Below, piece after piece: positions 45,362 to 54,731 of a stretch of DNA of 64,000 nt. Source of the stretch: Blastocatellia bacterium (GTDB lineage Bacteria > Acidobacteriota > Blastocatellia > UBA7656 > JADIYM01). A program made the translations under genes and the position numbers. The stretch lies in the NCBI GenBank assembly GCA_016705245.1, contig JADIYM010000003.1:124001-188000 (forward strand), read 5' to 3'. The notes beneath the pieces were generated by a model, which saw only the letters and a program-made list of their open reading frames with translations, made no database searches and had not been told where the DNA came from. Each line of letters opens with the position of its first letter. The first letter of the stretch is position 1.

Positions 45362-46876
45362 TCAGACGGACTCTCGACCTGCCGTGACCTGCGCGGCGCC
45401 CTGCAGACGCTCGGCCGTTCGCGACTTTCCGAGCGCCATCATCACTTCGAAGATCCCCGGCCCTACGGGAGATCCGGTAAGCACCGTGCGCGAGCCGTTG
45501 ATCAGCACGCCGGCCTTCACGCCAGCTTCGTCGGCATAAGCCCTGAGCACCGACTCGGCGGTCTCGAGGGCGAATGGCTCGAGCGACTCGTACCTGCGAC
45601 CGAGCTCCGCCAGCAGTTCCAGTGTCTTCGGGTCGCTCAGGTTTTTCGCCTTCGCCTTCGGATCGATCGGGTAATCGTCGGCCCAGAACGCCCGGTTGTT
45701 CACCGAGAAGTCATCAATCGTTCGTGCGCGTGCCCGGAGCAAGTCGACCGTCGAGCGGTACCAGTCGTGACGAGGACCGTTGGCGGCATACTCCTCCGAC
45801 CAGAGTTCCTTCGATCTAAGCTCGCCCTCGACGAGACCCAGAATGCGCTCCTCGGGCAACGCCTTCGAGAGGTACTCGGCATTCATCCAGAGTCCCTTCG
45901 CGTCCGTCCAGGTCCGGTCGTCTGCATCGCTGAAGTTGAAGATCGCATCGGCCCGATTGATGCCTTCGAGCGAGAACTTCGCGATCAGCTCGTCGAGTGA
46001 CATCACTTCCTCGTCCGTTCCCGGCGACCAGCCGAGCAGCGCGATGAAGTTGCGGAACGCCTCTGGAACGAACCCGCGGTCGCGATAGGTGGTCAGGGAA
46101 ACGACCGGCCCATGCTTTCGCTTCGACAGCTTCGAGCGATCGGGCGCGAAGATCAGCGGCAAATGAGCAAACGTCGGCGGCTCGGCATCAAGCGCTCGAT
46201 AGATGAGAATCTGCTTGTGCGTGTTCGATACGTGATCGCGTCCGCGGATCACGTGGGTTATGCGCATGTCGATGTCGTCGACGACGACCGATAGGTTGTA
46301 GAGCGGCGAACCGTCCGACTTCAGCAGCACCAGGTCTTCGATCGACTTCATGTCGACGGTCTGATCTCCGTAGACCGTGTCGACGAACGTCGACGCGCCC
46401 TCGTCTGGAACCTTGAGGCGCACGGCGAACGGCTCGCCATCGGCGGCGCGACGATCCGATTCTGCGGCGTCGAGGTCACGGTACGGATTGCGCACCTTCT
46501 CGCCTGCGTTCGCGCGAGCGCGATCGGCGATGTCGGCCTTGACCGTCTTGTCGTCGGTCGCCTGCCTGGGCGTGAAATCCCTGTACGCCTTACCCTCGGC
46601 AACGAGCTGCTCGACGGCGCTTCGATGGCGATCGACGTACGCCGACTGATAATACGGCCCTTCGTCCCAGTCGATGCCGATCCACTCGAGTCCTTCGAGG
46701 ATGGAACGCGTCGATTCGTCGGTCGAACGCTGTTTGTCCGTGTCTTCGATGCGCAGGATCATCGTCCCACCGTGTTTGCGGACAAAGAGCCAGTTGAAGA
46801 GCGCCGTCCGCGCGCTGCCGATGTGGAGGTAACCGGTGGGCGACGGTGCGAACCGCACCCGAATTGGATTGGCCAT
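45362..46876 (-). CDS. gltX: Glutamyl-tRNA synthetase
   Basis: A 504-residue class Ic synthetase of normal length. The HIGH-type motif is in APSPTGYLHIGSARTALFNW and the KMSKS-type motif is SKLSKRKHG. VIRGRDHVSNTHKQILIY and the C-terminal helical anticodon-binding domain are present. It charges tRNA-Glu. It starts at ATG 46876, downstream of a tRNA-Ser gene on the same strand. Confidence 0.97.
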   Translation of the reverse strand: MANPIRVRFAPSPTGYLHIGSARTALFNWLFVRKHGGTMILRIEDTDKQRSTDESTRSILEGLEWIGIDWDEGPYYQSAYVDRHRSAVEQLVAEGKAYRDFTPRQATDDKTVKADIADRARANAGEKVRNPYRDLDAAESDRRAADGEPFAVRLKVPDEGASTFVDTVYGDQTVDMKSIEDLVLLKSDGSPLYNLSVVVDDIDMRITHVIRGRDHVSNTHKQILIYRALDAEPPTFAHLPLIFAPDRSKLSKRKHGPVVSLTTYRDRGFVPEAFRNFIALLGWSPGTDEEVMSLDELIAKFSLEGINRADAIFNFSDADDRTWTDAKGLWMNAEYLSKALPEERILGLVEGELRSKELWSEEYAANGPRHDWYRSTVDLLRARARTIDDFSVNNRAFWADDYPIDPKAKAKNLSDPKTLELLAELGRRYESLEPFALETAESVLRAYADEAGVKAGVLINGSRTVLTGSPVGPGIFEVMMALGKSRTAERLQGAAQVTAGRESV

Positions 46877-46893
46877 CGTTAGGTCCCTTCAAT

Positions 46894-46925
46894 ACAAAGA
46901 GGCAAGCGTTCGCTTGCCTCTTTGT
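46894..46925 (-). terminator. Hairpin terminator after tRNA-Ser
   Basis: ACAAAGAGGCAAGCG (46894-46908) pairs perfectly with CGCTTGCCTCTTTGT (46911-46925). On the minus strand it follows the tRNA by 17 bp and precedes gltX. CTCTTTGTATT at its end fits a rho-independent terminator. Confidence 0.7.
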
Positions 46926-46942
46926 CCTGTCCAGAATGAAAG

Positions 46943-47029
<87 letters not shown>

Positions 47030-47115
47030 GGAAAGCGACGCCGGCATTTCTACCGGAGCCCTTCGTCCATTGTCAACCGGACCCACCGGCAGCTTGAGCT
47101 CAGGGCGCAAGCCGT

Positions 47116-47245
47116 GGGACCAGAACCACGAGCGCTGCGAGCGGCCGGCCGTGAGTTCCAGGGTAGTTCTTGCCACGGCCGGCCGTGAATTCCGCGATAG
47201 TGGTTTCCACGGCCGGCCGCTCGCTACGCTCGCGGTTCTGGTCCC
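47116..47245. repeat. REP-like long palindrome with CGGCCGGCCGTG boxes
   Basis: GGGACCAGAACC... (47116-47153) is inverted at 47208-47245 with a few mismatches. The core GCGAGCGGCCGGCCGTG recurs between the arms (around 47174-47188). It fills most of the 47030-47260 gap; no gene is seen there. Confidence 0.75.
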
Positions 47246-47260
47246 CTCTGGCGGTGCCCT

Positions 47261-48046
47261 TCATCCTTGATCAAGCCGGGCCTTGACCATCTTCACGTCT
47301 TCCCAGACGTCGCGCTTCTTCGAGGGGTCTCTGAGCAGATACGCCGGGTGGAAGGTCGGCATGACCGGGATTCCACGGAACTCGAAGAAATGCCCCCGAA
47401 GCTTCGTGATGCCGCCCTTGAACCCGAGCAGGGACTGGACGGGCGTGTTCCCGAGCGCAACGATGATCTTCGGGGCGACGGCGATTATCTGCCGGTGCAG
47501 GAATGGCTCGCACATCGACGACTCGTCCTTCTCGGGAGCCCGGTTTCCGGGCGGCCGACACTTGACGACGTTCGCGATGTAGACGTCCTCTCGCCGCAAT
47601 CCGATCGATTCGATGATGCGGTCGAGCAACTGCCCTGCCGCGCCGACGAAAGGGCGTCCGCTTGCGTCCTCGTCGGCTCCCGGACCTTCGCCGGCGAACA
47701 TCGGCGACGCGTTCGGATTGCCTTCGCCGTAGACGATGTTCGTCCGCCCCGGATGAAGCTTGCAACGAGTGCAGTCACCAAGATCCGCACGGATATCCTC
47801 CAGCGACTCGCCCGCCGCTCCCGACGTCCGAACAGGCTCGGACACCTTCTTGACTGGCATTGGCTCCCTTTCTTCCTGCTCCTCCTGAACGGCAGCCCGC
47901 GACGCACTCGTGCCGGAAACTCGCACGGACGGGGCTGTCGGTCCGGCGCTGACATAGCCGTCACCAATTTCGCGCGCGTATCGCGCGTAAGCTGCAACAT
48001 CACGAGCGAGCTCGGCAAGACCTTCGCGATCCTCGACGTCGCTCAT
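47261..48046 (-). CDS. 4Fe-4S uracil-DNA glycosylase (family 4 type)
   Basis: A 261-residue protein with a ~90-residue low-complexity N-terminus and a UDG domain. The active-site motif is GEGPGADEDASGRPFVGAAG; HPAYLLRDP provides the second motif. Cluster cysteines are in DCTRCKL, VKCRPPG and SSMCEPF. It removes uracil from DNA. ATG 48046 overlaps the coaBC stop (ATGA), so it is the last gene of the yicC-gmk-coaBC-udg operon. Confidence 0.93.
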   Translation of the reverse strand: MSDVEDREGLAELARDVAAYARYAREIGDGYVSAGPTAPSVRVSGTSASRAAVQEEQEEREPMPVKKVSEPVRTSGAAGESLEDIRADLGDCTRCKLHPGRTNIVYGEGNPNASPMFAGEGPGADEDASGRPFVGAAGQLLDRIIESIGLRREDVYIANVVKCRPPGNRAPEKDESSMCEPFLHRQIIAVAPKIIVALGNTPVQSLLGFKGGITKLRGHFFEFRGIPVMPTFHPAYLLRDPSKKRDVWEDVKMVKARLDQG

Positions 48047-49251
48047 CGCGGGACTCGAGACGCGGCCGCAGCAAGCGCCGCGTCGAGGATCCGATCCGCG
48101 AGCTTCCGCTTCGACATCATCGGCAGCTCGTCGGCCTGCCCGTTGCGTCCGACGATCACGGCAATGTTCGTGTCACCATCGAAGCCGGCGCCGTCCAGCG
48201 TCACGTCGTTCGCGACGATGAGGTCGGCGTTCTTCGACTCGAGTTTCTTTCGCGCGTTCGCGACTAGATCGTCCGTCTCGGCGGCGAATCCCACGAGCAT
48301 CCGGTCGCCCTTGACCGCGCCGACGGCCGCGAGAATGTCCTGCGTTTTCTCGAGCTCTATCGTCATCGTTTCGCCGGACTTCTTGATCTTGCGGTCCGCA
48401 ACTGCGGTCGGACGGTAGTCGGCCACCGCGGCCGACTTCACGATCAACGTCGACCACTCGACGCGCTCCAACGTCGCCTTTGCCATTTCGGCGGCTGTCT
48501 CGACGCGGACGATGGTCACGCCGCTCGGGGCATCGATCGTCACCGGTCCCGAGACGAGCACGACCTCGGCACCCCGCGCTGCCGCGGCTTCGGCGACGGC
48601 GTAGCCCATCCGGCCGGACGATCGGTTCGTCACGAAACGGACCGGGTCGATCAGCTCTCGCGTCGGGCCCGCCGTAACGAGCACGCGTTGGCCCTCGAGG
48701 TCGCGTCGCCCCGAGCTCGAATGCAGCAACTCGAGCGCCCGGTCTGCGATCTCGCGCGGCTCCGCCAGACGGCCTTCGCCAACCATCCCGCAGGCCAGGT
48801 AACCGCTCCCGGACTCGACTATGTGCACGCCACGTGCGGCAAGTCTGGCGAGGTTCTCCTGCGTCGCCGGGTGGTGGAGCATCTCGACGTTCATTGCCGG
48901 CGCCACGAGCACAGGCACCGTCGTCGAGACATAGAGCGTCGTCACGAAATCGTCGCAGATGCCGTTGGCGAACTTCGCGAGGATGTTGGCCGTCGCCGGC
49001 GCGACGACGAGCAGATCGATGGATTGGGCCAGCTCGATATGACGAATCGCTCCCGTGGCGCTCGGCTCCCACATCGACGTGATGACGGGATGGCCAGATA
49101 GTCCTTCGAACGTCACGGGGCCGACGAACCGCTGCGCCGATTCCGTCATCGCGACGCGGACGTCCACGCCGTCCTGCTGCAGCAATCGCAGGATCTCGGC
49201 TGCTTTGTAGGCGCCGATACAGCCGGTAACGGCAAGGGCGACTCGTGGCAT
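48043..49251 (-). CDS. coaBC: Phosphopantothenoylcysteine decarboxylase / phosphopantothenate-cysteine ligase
   Basis: A 402-residue bifunctional flavoprotein of coenzyme A synthesis. The CoaC half has VTGCIGAYKAAEILRLL, the APAMNVEM loop and the GYLACGMVGEGRLAEP cysteine motif. The CoaB half has LVTAGPTRELIDPVRFVTN and ADYRP. ATG 49251 is one base after the gmk TGA. Confidence 0.96.
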   Translation of the reverse strand: MPRVALAVTGCIGAYKAAEILRLLQQDGVDVRVAMTESAQRFVGPVTFEGLSGHPVITSMWEPSATGAIRHIELAQSIDLLVVAPATANILAKFANGICDDFVTTLYVSTTVPVLVAPAMNVEMLHHPATQENLARLAARGVHIVESGSGYLACGMVGEGRLAEPREIADRALELLHSSSGRRDLEGQRVLVTAGPTRELIDPVRFVTNRSSGRMGYAVAEAAAARGAEVVLVSGPVTIDAPSGVTIVRVETAAEMAKATLERVEWSTLIVKSAAVADYRPTAVADRKIKKSGETMTIELEKTQDILAAVGAVKGDRMLVGFAAETDDLVANARKKLESKNADLIVANDVTLDGAGFDGDTNIAVIVGRNGQADELPMMSKRKLADRILDAALAAAASRVPR

Positions 49252-49252
49252 C

Positions 49253-49903
49253 TCAGGCATGGGCATTCTCACGGCCGAACGTCCCGAGGATCGAGTCGAT
49301 GCGTTCGCGTTGCTGCGCAAGCCGGCTGCGGTGCGCGATGACGAGGCTCTCGAGAACGGTCGACGCCCGCTCGAGCTCGTCGTTCACGACCACGAACGAA
49401 TACTCGAACACGCATCGCACCTCCTGACGCGCAGTCTCGAGCCGCTCCACGAGGTCCTCCGAGTCGGCGACGCCGTCCTCGATCGCCCTCGATCGCAGAC
49501 GCTCCTCGAGAACCCGGTACGAGGGCGGGAGAATGAAGACGAAGACAGCCTCAGGCATCGCGGCCCTCACGGCCGTTGCACCCTGGATGTCGACGACGAG
49601 GAACATGTCACGGCCGCCCGAGAGCGCTTGCTCGAGCAGCGTACGGGACGTTCCGTAGAGGTTCCCGCCGTGTATCCGCGCATATTCGAGGAAGTCGCCG
49701 GTCGAAATGCGGTGCTCGAACTCGTCTCTGGTCAGGAAGTGGTAGTCAACACCGTCCCGCTCCTGACCGCGCGGCGCCCTCGTCGTGCACGTGATGACCC
49801 GGCCCGTGTTTTCGAGGCGCGCCGTGACCCGATCGACGAGCGTCGACTTCCCCGAGCCGGACGCCGCCGAGACGACGAAGAGCTGGCCACGATCACTCGA
49901 CAT
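49253..49903 (-). CDS. gmk: Guanylate kinase
   Basis: A 216-residue nucleotide kinase. The P loop is SAASGSGKSTL; the GMP-binding TRAPRGQERDGVDYHF segment is intact. It makes GDP from GMP. ATG 49903 overlaps the end of yicC by 11 bp, a common yicC-gmk arrangement. Confidence 0.96.
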   Translation of the reverse strand: MSSDRGQLFVVSAASGSGKSTLVDRVTARLENTGRVITCTTRAPRGQERDGVDYHFLTRDEFEHRISTGDFLEYARIHGGNLYGTSRTLLEQALSGGRDMFLVVDIQGATAVRAAMPEAVFVFILPPSYRVLEERLRSRAIEDGVADSEDLVERLETARQEVRCVFEYSFVVVNDELERASTVLESLVIAHRSRLAQQRERIDSILGTFGRENAHA

Positions 49904-50771
49904 TCTGTACTTGCTCGCGCAGTTTCTCGACCTCGGTCTTGATCGTGATGGCCGACTCGCTGATGTCGACGTCACCCGACTTTGAAAGCGTCGTGTTCGC
50001 TTCGCGATTCATCTCCTGCAGCAGGAAGTCCAGGCGCTTTCCCGTTTCGCCGGTTTCGCCGTTCATGGCCTGGCGGAACTGGGTGAGATGGCTCTTTAGC
50101 CGCGCGAGCTCCTCGGCGATGTCGGTCCGCTCGGCGAGGTAAGCGACCTCCTGCGCGAGACGTGTCTCGTCCAGTGGCTTGCCGCGCACGAGCTCCGCGA
50201 GACGCTTGTCGAGGCGGTCACGGTACTGCGAGGGAAGGTCGACCGCACGCGCTTCGATATCGGGCACGAGCGCTTCGATCCGGTCTAGCCGGCCCGACAT
50301 CTCGGCTGCGAGCTCCGCGCCTTCGACGGCGCGCATCGCAACGAGCTCGACCAGCGCCGCGGTGAGGGCCTCGGTCACTACGAGGGCGACGTCCGCCTCG
50401 GTGCCGGACGACTCGGACCCCGACTGAAGCACGCCGGGCAGTCTGATGACCGACTCGACGGGCACTTCGCCCGCCAACTTGAATTCGTCCTTCAGCACCT
50501 GAATCGCATCGAGGTAGCTGCGGACTGCGTCACGATTCACCGAGTACGTCGAAGTCGTGCCGCGCTCGAGCCCGATAGTCGCATCGACGCGACCTCGCTT
50601 GAGCGCAGCGGCGACCTGTTTCTTGATCGCGATCTCCATCGATGCGAGTTCCTGCGGCAGCCGCACGTGGACGTCGAGGTGGCGATTGTTGACGGCACGG
50701 ATTTCGACGGTTGCCTTTACGTGTTCGCCGTCGGCGCTGCCGCGGCCAAAGCCAGTCATGCTCTTGATCAT
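49893..50771 (-). CDS. yicC: YicC/YloC-family endoribonuclease
   Basis: A 292-residue protein starting MIKSMTGFGRG and ending in the conserved FLLQEMNREANTTLSKS block. Proteins of this family act as RNA endonucleases. It is directly followed by gmk, as in many bacteria, so expression is coupled. Confidence 0.95.
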   Translation of the reverse strand: MIKSMTGFGRGSADGEHVKATVEIRAVNNRHLDVHVRLPQELASMEIAIKKQVAAALKRGRVDATIGLERGTTSTYSVNRDAVRSYLDAIQVLKDEFKLAGEVPVESVIRLPGVLQSGSESSGTEADVALVVTEALTAALVELVAMRAVEGAELAAEMSGRLDRIEALVPDIEARAVDLPSQYRDRLDKRLAELVRGKPLDETRLAQEVAYLAERTDIAEELARLKSHLTQFRQAMNGETGETGKRLDFLLQEMNREANTTLSKSGDVDISESAITIKTEVEKLREQVQNVE

Positions 50772-50804
50772 TGTGGGTTCGAGTGTGCTTCGCGTGGTCG
50801 CGGG

Positions 50805-52670
50805 CTAGGGGTCATTGACCGCGGGAACCGGATCTCTGACCGACGGTGTGTCGTCGAACTGCATTTCGTAGAGCGCGCGGTAGAGACCGTTGCGCTCGAG
50901 CAGGTCCTCGTGGCGGCCTTGTTCAACGACGCGTCCGCCATCGAGGACCACAATCTTATCGGCGCGCTGGACGGTGGACAAGCGATGGGCAATCACGAGG
51001 CTCGTTCGACCCTCCATCAGGTTCGCGAGCGCCTGCTGCACTTCCCGCTCGGAATGGGTGTCCAGGGCGGACGTGGCTTCGTCGAGGACGAGAATCGGGG
51101 CGTTCTTCAGGACGGCACGAGCAATGGCCAGACGCTGTCGCTGCCCCCCGGACAGTCGCATGCCTCGCTCGCCAATCGCGGTCGAATATCCATCCGGGCG
51201 CTCCTCGATGAATCCGTCGGCATAGGCCACCACCGCCGATTGACGTACGGCGTCCGCATCGGGCTCATCCGCGCCGTACGCGATGTTGGCGAGTACCGAG
51301 TCGTTGAAGAGGATGGTCTCCTGCGAGACGAGCGCCACCTGCCGTCGCAGACTCTCGAGCGTCGCCGTCCGGACGTCGACCCCATCGACGAGCAATTGAC
51401 CACCTGTCGCGTCGTGAAGCCGCAGCATGAGGTTCGCCATCGTGGACTTCCCCGCGCCCGAGTGTCCGACGAGCGCGACCACCTCGCCTCGGTCGATGGT
51501 GAGGTTCACGCGGTGCAGGACGTCGCGATCACCATCCGGGTAGCGAAACGTCACGTCGCGGAATTCGATCCGGCTCGCGAACGGCTTCAGATCCTGCGCG
51601 CCGGGCGGATCCGTCTGTTCGGTTTGCGTGTCGAGAATCGAGAATATCCTGGTGCTCGCGGCAAACGCCTGCTGATACTGGTTCTGCACTCGCGACAGGC
51701 GGCGAACGGGGTCATAGAGCCGGAAGACCGCCACCACCCAGCCCACAAGCGCACCGGCCGACATTTCGCTGCTCGCGACGATCGACTGGGCGTAGAGCAG
51801 GAAAAGCGCGATCGCGATCATCCCGATCAGTTCGAGCAGAGGCGACGACAGGAAATTGACGACGGCCGCACGGTACTGACTCCGGGCCAGCTGTTCGGCA
51901 GCCCTGCTGAACCGACGACTCTCGAAGCCCTCGGCTCCGAATGCCTTTACGATGGCGATGCCGGTAATGGCTTCCTGGGCCGTTCCATAGAGATCTTCCG
52001 TGTCGCGGAGCGCAGCGTTGCTGCGGTGGCGCAACCGTCTGCCGAGCCGTACGGTCACGAAATAGACGATGGGCCCGAGCGCCAGGAAGACGAGCGTCAG
52101 CTTCCAGTTCAGGATGAAGACGAAGGCGAGGATGCCGAGGAACGTGAACCCCTCTCGGAGCAGATCCGCCACGAGATACGACACGCCCAGCTGAACCTTG
52201 TCGGTGTCGTTGGCCAGATGCGCCAGCAGCGAGCTCGACGGGTACTTCTGGAAGAAGACCGGCGATTGACGGAGGATGTGCTCGTAAAGCTGACGTCGAA
52301 GGCGCGTGACGACCTTGAGGCCGGTGCTCGTCATGAGCATGTTGGACGCGTACTCGGAGAGTCCCTTGACGAGCGTAATCGCGACCAGCGTCCCGGCGAG
52401 CATCGGCCAGTAAGCCGCTCCAGCCGGAAAGAGGCCGCGAATGAACCCGGTGAGCCCCGTCGATCCTGCGGGGCCGAGCGCGAGCGAATCGGACGAGGCG
52501 CTCTTCAGTCCGTCTACGAGCGGAATTACCAGCGCCGTCACGACAGTTTCCAGGCCACCGACGAGCGCCGTGAGCAGCACGGCGAGCACGAAGACGGGTG
52601 CGTGCGGCCTGACGTAGGCGAAGAGCCGCAGGAATTCGCTCCGCGGTTGTCGGTGTTCGACCTCGGTCAT
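50805..52670 (-). CDS. msbA: MsbA-like lipid exporter ABC transporter
   Basis: A 621-residue half-transporter: six-helix membrane domain (~1-330) and ATPase with VGHSGAGKST, LSGGQRQRLAIARA, ILVLDEATSALD and IAHRLST. It probably flips lipid A-core or another glycolipid to the outer leaflet. ATG 52670 (MTEVEHRQPRSEF) is chosen over a GTG at 52811. It lies 33 bp before yicC on the same strand. The alternative is another lipid or drug exporter, since substrate cannot be proven from sequence. Confidence 0.85.
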   Translation of the reverse strand: MTEVEHRQPRSEFLRLFAYVRPHAPVFVLAVLLTALVGGLETVVTALVIPLVDGLKSASSDSLALGPAGSTGLTGFIRGLFPAGAAYWPMLAGTLVAITLVKGLSEYASNMLMTSTGLKVVTRLRRQLYEHILRQSPVFFQKYPSSSLLAHLANDTDKVQLGVSYLVADLLREGFTFLGILAFVFILNWKLTLVFLALGPIVYFVTVRLGRRLRHRSNAALRDTEDLYGTAQEAITGIAIVKAFGAEGFESRRFSRAAEQLARSQYRAAVVNFLSSPLLELIGMIAIALFLLYAQSIVASSEMSAGALVGWVVAVFRLYDPVRRLSRVQNQYQQAFAASTRIFSILDTQTEQTDPPGAQDLKPFASRIEFRDVTFRYPDGDRDVLHRVNLTIDRGEVVALVGHSGAGKSTMANLMLRLHDATGGQLLVDGVDVRTATLESLRRQVALVSQETILFNDSVLANIAYGADEPDADAVRQSAVVAYADGFIEERPDGYSTAIGERGMRLSGGQRQRLAIARAVLKNAPILVLDEATSALDTHSEREVQQALANLMEGRTSLVIAHRLSTVQRADKIVVLDGGRVVEQGRHEDLLERNGLYRALYEMQFDDTPSVRDPVPAVNDP

Positions 52671-52819
52671 ACCTCGGAAAACGCAGTGTAGCACCGTTCC
52701 CGGATAACCCACAAAGCCAATAAGTACAAATATTTGGAGCCACGGATCGAGTCTAGTGAGTACTTTCTCCCCTGATCTCTCCAGCCGATGTTGCGATCGG
52801 TGTCGATCCACTGTAGAAA

Positions 52820-54412
52820 ATGATCGCTATGAACAATGAAACCTCGCGCCCTGAGCCAACCGCCGCGCACGGACGCGTTATTCTCTTCAACCCGAGTCCG
52901 TGGTTCGAAACGAACTACTACGGTCTTCCGCTTCCGCTTCTCGCCGTGGCGGCGATTCCGCACGATCGCGGCTATCCGGTCTCGATCATCGTGCAGGACG
53001 TCGACGACGATGCCGAGGCGCAGGTCCTTGAGGCATGCAAGGACGCGATCGTCTTCGGGGTTTCGTCGCTGACCGGTTCCATGATTGGCGAGGGTCTGAA
53101 GATGTGCGCCAAGGTGCGGGAACACTTCCCGTCGCTTCCCATCGTCTGGGGCGGCACGCACGCGTCGGTTGCGCCCGAGCAGACGGCCGAGCACCCGCTG
53201 GTCGATGTCGTCGTCGCGGGGCAGGGCGAAGCCACGTTCATGGATCTCATCGAGGCCATCGAGACCGGCCGTCCGTACGACACGGTCGCCGGGATCTACT
53301 TCAAGAAGGACGGCAAGGTCATATCCACCGGCTGCCGTCCAACCGTCGATATCGACGGTCTGCCACCGATGCCGTTCGATCTTCTCGACATGGAGCGGTT
53401 CATCCTGCTGCATTCGCAGGCTATGGAAGTCCGGACATCGGGGAAGCGCGCCGTCACGTATTACAGCAGCTACGGCTGCCCGTTCAGCTGCAGCTTCTGC
53501 TCGGAACCCGTGACTTCCAACCGGCGCTGGTACGCGAAGAGCCCCGAGCGGGTGATCCGAGAGCTAGAGCTCCTGCATACCAAATACGGGGTTGAAGTGG
53601 TGGTCTTCGAGGATCCGATCTACTTCATCGACGTGAAGAGGGTCCGCCGAATCGCGGAGTTGATGATCGAACGAAATCTCAACATCGAGTGGGCCTCGAC
53701 GAGCCGGCTCGAAGCCATCAAGCGCCTTGATGACGAGACGTGGGACGTCCTCAAGCGAAGCGGGTTCGTGCAGGTCTTCATCGGCATCGAGTCGGCGTCA
53801 CCGACCGTTCTGAAGGCTATCGGAAAGAAATACACGGCAGACGACATCGTCGACGTGGCGCGAATTCTCCACGAGCGTGACGTGACCATGACGGCCTCGT
53901 TCATCCAGGGCATTCCGGTTAAGACCGAGGACCGGACCCTTGCCGAGATCGGGCTCGAGGATCTCAAGTTGGCGTCCGAGACGGTACTTCGAATATACGA
54001 GGTCAACCCTAAGGCCACCATCCACCTCCTGATGTACACCCCGTATCCCGGGAGTACCGCGTTTTCGCTGGGTCTGCAGAACGGGCTTGTGCCGCCATCG
54101 GATCTGGAAGGCTGGAAGCACTTTGTGCACGCCTCGAATCAGGTGCCGTGGATGCTTCCGGACCAGGAGACCTTCGTCGTCACGTCGAAGATTGCCCAGA
54201 AGGCTTTGCGTGGGCGCCATCGTGACCGGGCGCGTTTTCGACGCAAGAAGATCCGGGGAGCACTCCTGTATGCCTATTCCGCCATCACGCGTGCCCGTTA
54301 CCGGCGCGGCTATTTCGGCTTCCCGATAGAGCAGCGGCTGATGGCACGTATCGCAAAGAACGTCATTTCGTCGCGTTATCCCGATGCGCAGAACAACGGA
54401 ATGATGATCTGA
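52820..54412 (+). CDS. B12-binding-domain radical SAM protein
   Basis: A 530-residue protein: N-terminal cobalamin-binding-like Rossmann domain (residues ~15-150; LPLLAVAAIPHDRGYPVSII, WGGTHASVAPEQ) and a radical SAM core with CxxxCxxC in YGCPFSCSFCSEP. The C-terminal basic stretch (RGRHRDRARFRRKKIRG) is unusual. These enzymes catalyse diverse methylations and rearrangements; the target is unknown. It is divergent from msbA, so a role in lipid or hopanoid modification is possible but unproven. Confidence 0.92.
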   Translation: MIAMNNETSRPEPTAAHGRVILFNPSPWFETNYYGLPLPLLAVAAIPHDRGYPVSIIVQDVDDDAEAQVLEACKDAIVFGVSSLTGSMIGEGLKMCAKVREHFPSLPIVWGGTHASVAPEQTAEHPLVDVVVAGQGEATFMDLIEAIETGRPYDTVAGIYFKKDGKVISTGCRPTVDIDGLPPMPFDLLDMERFILLHSQAMEVRTSGKRAVTYYSSYGCPFSCSFCSEPVTSNRRWYAKSPERVIRELELLHTKYGVEVVVFEDPIYFIDVKRVRRIAELMIERNLNIEWASTSRLEAIKRLDDETWDVLKRSGFVQVFIGIESASPTVLKAIGKKYTADDIVDVARILHERDVTMTASFIQGIPVKTEDRTLAEIGLEDLKLASETVLRIYEVNPKATIHLLMYTPYPGSTAFSLGLQNGLVPPSDLEGWKHFVHASNQVPWMLPDQETFVVTSKIAQKALRGRHRDRARFRRKKIRGALLYAYSAITRARYRRGYFGFPIEQRLMARIAKNVISSRYPDAQNNGMMI

Positions 54413-54445
54413 CGGTGTCCGTCGATCCACGTCTCGTGATGCGGA

Positions 54446-54660
54446 ACCCGCTCGTTAGTTGCTCGCGGTACTGATCTCCAGTCAGCTGACAGTGCATTTC
54501 AAGTTGCGTCTGCCTGCGACTCGACCCGCTCGCTCGCGGTACTGATCTCCCGTCAGTTGACCGTGCATTTCGAGTTGCGTCTGCCTTGTCACCAGGCACC
54601 TCAAGGCAATCTGCCTCGTCACCAGGCAGGATCAGTACCGCGAGCGGCAGCGAGCGGGTT
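54446..54660. repeat. RAYT-type REP cluster and short direct repeats
   Basis: Three REP copies with the same core as those beside the transposase: about 54446-54479 and 54523-54550 (one orientation) and 54629-54660 (inverted). Between them an approximately 50-bp unit is duplicated (54471-54521 and 54542-54592). No gene is supported in 54413-54731. Confidence 0.8.
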
Positions 54661-54731
54661 GCCCGGATACGTGCGGCCGTTGTCGCCGGGAACCTGCCCT
54701 TGCTGCCGCTGTCGCCAAGGTTGAGGCCGGC

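Noticed and set aside
50667..52691. Plus-strand open frame of 674 codons
   Set aside because: Antisense shadow of the MsbA-like gene, typical of GC-rich DNA; no ribosome site or family motif.
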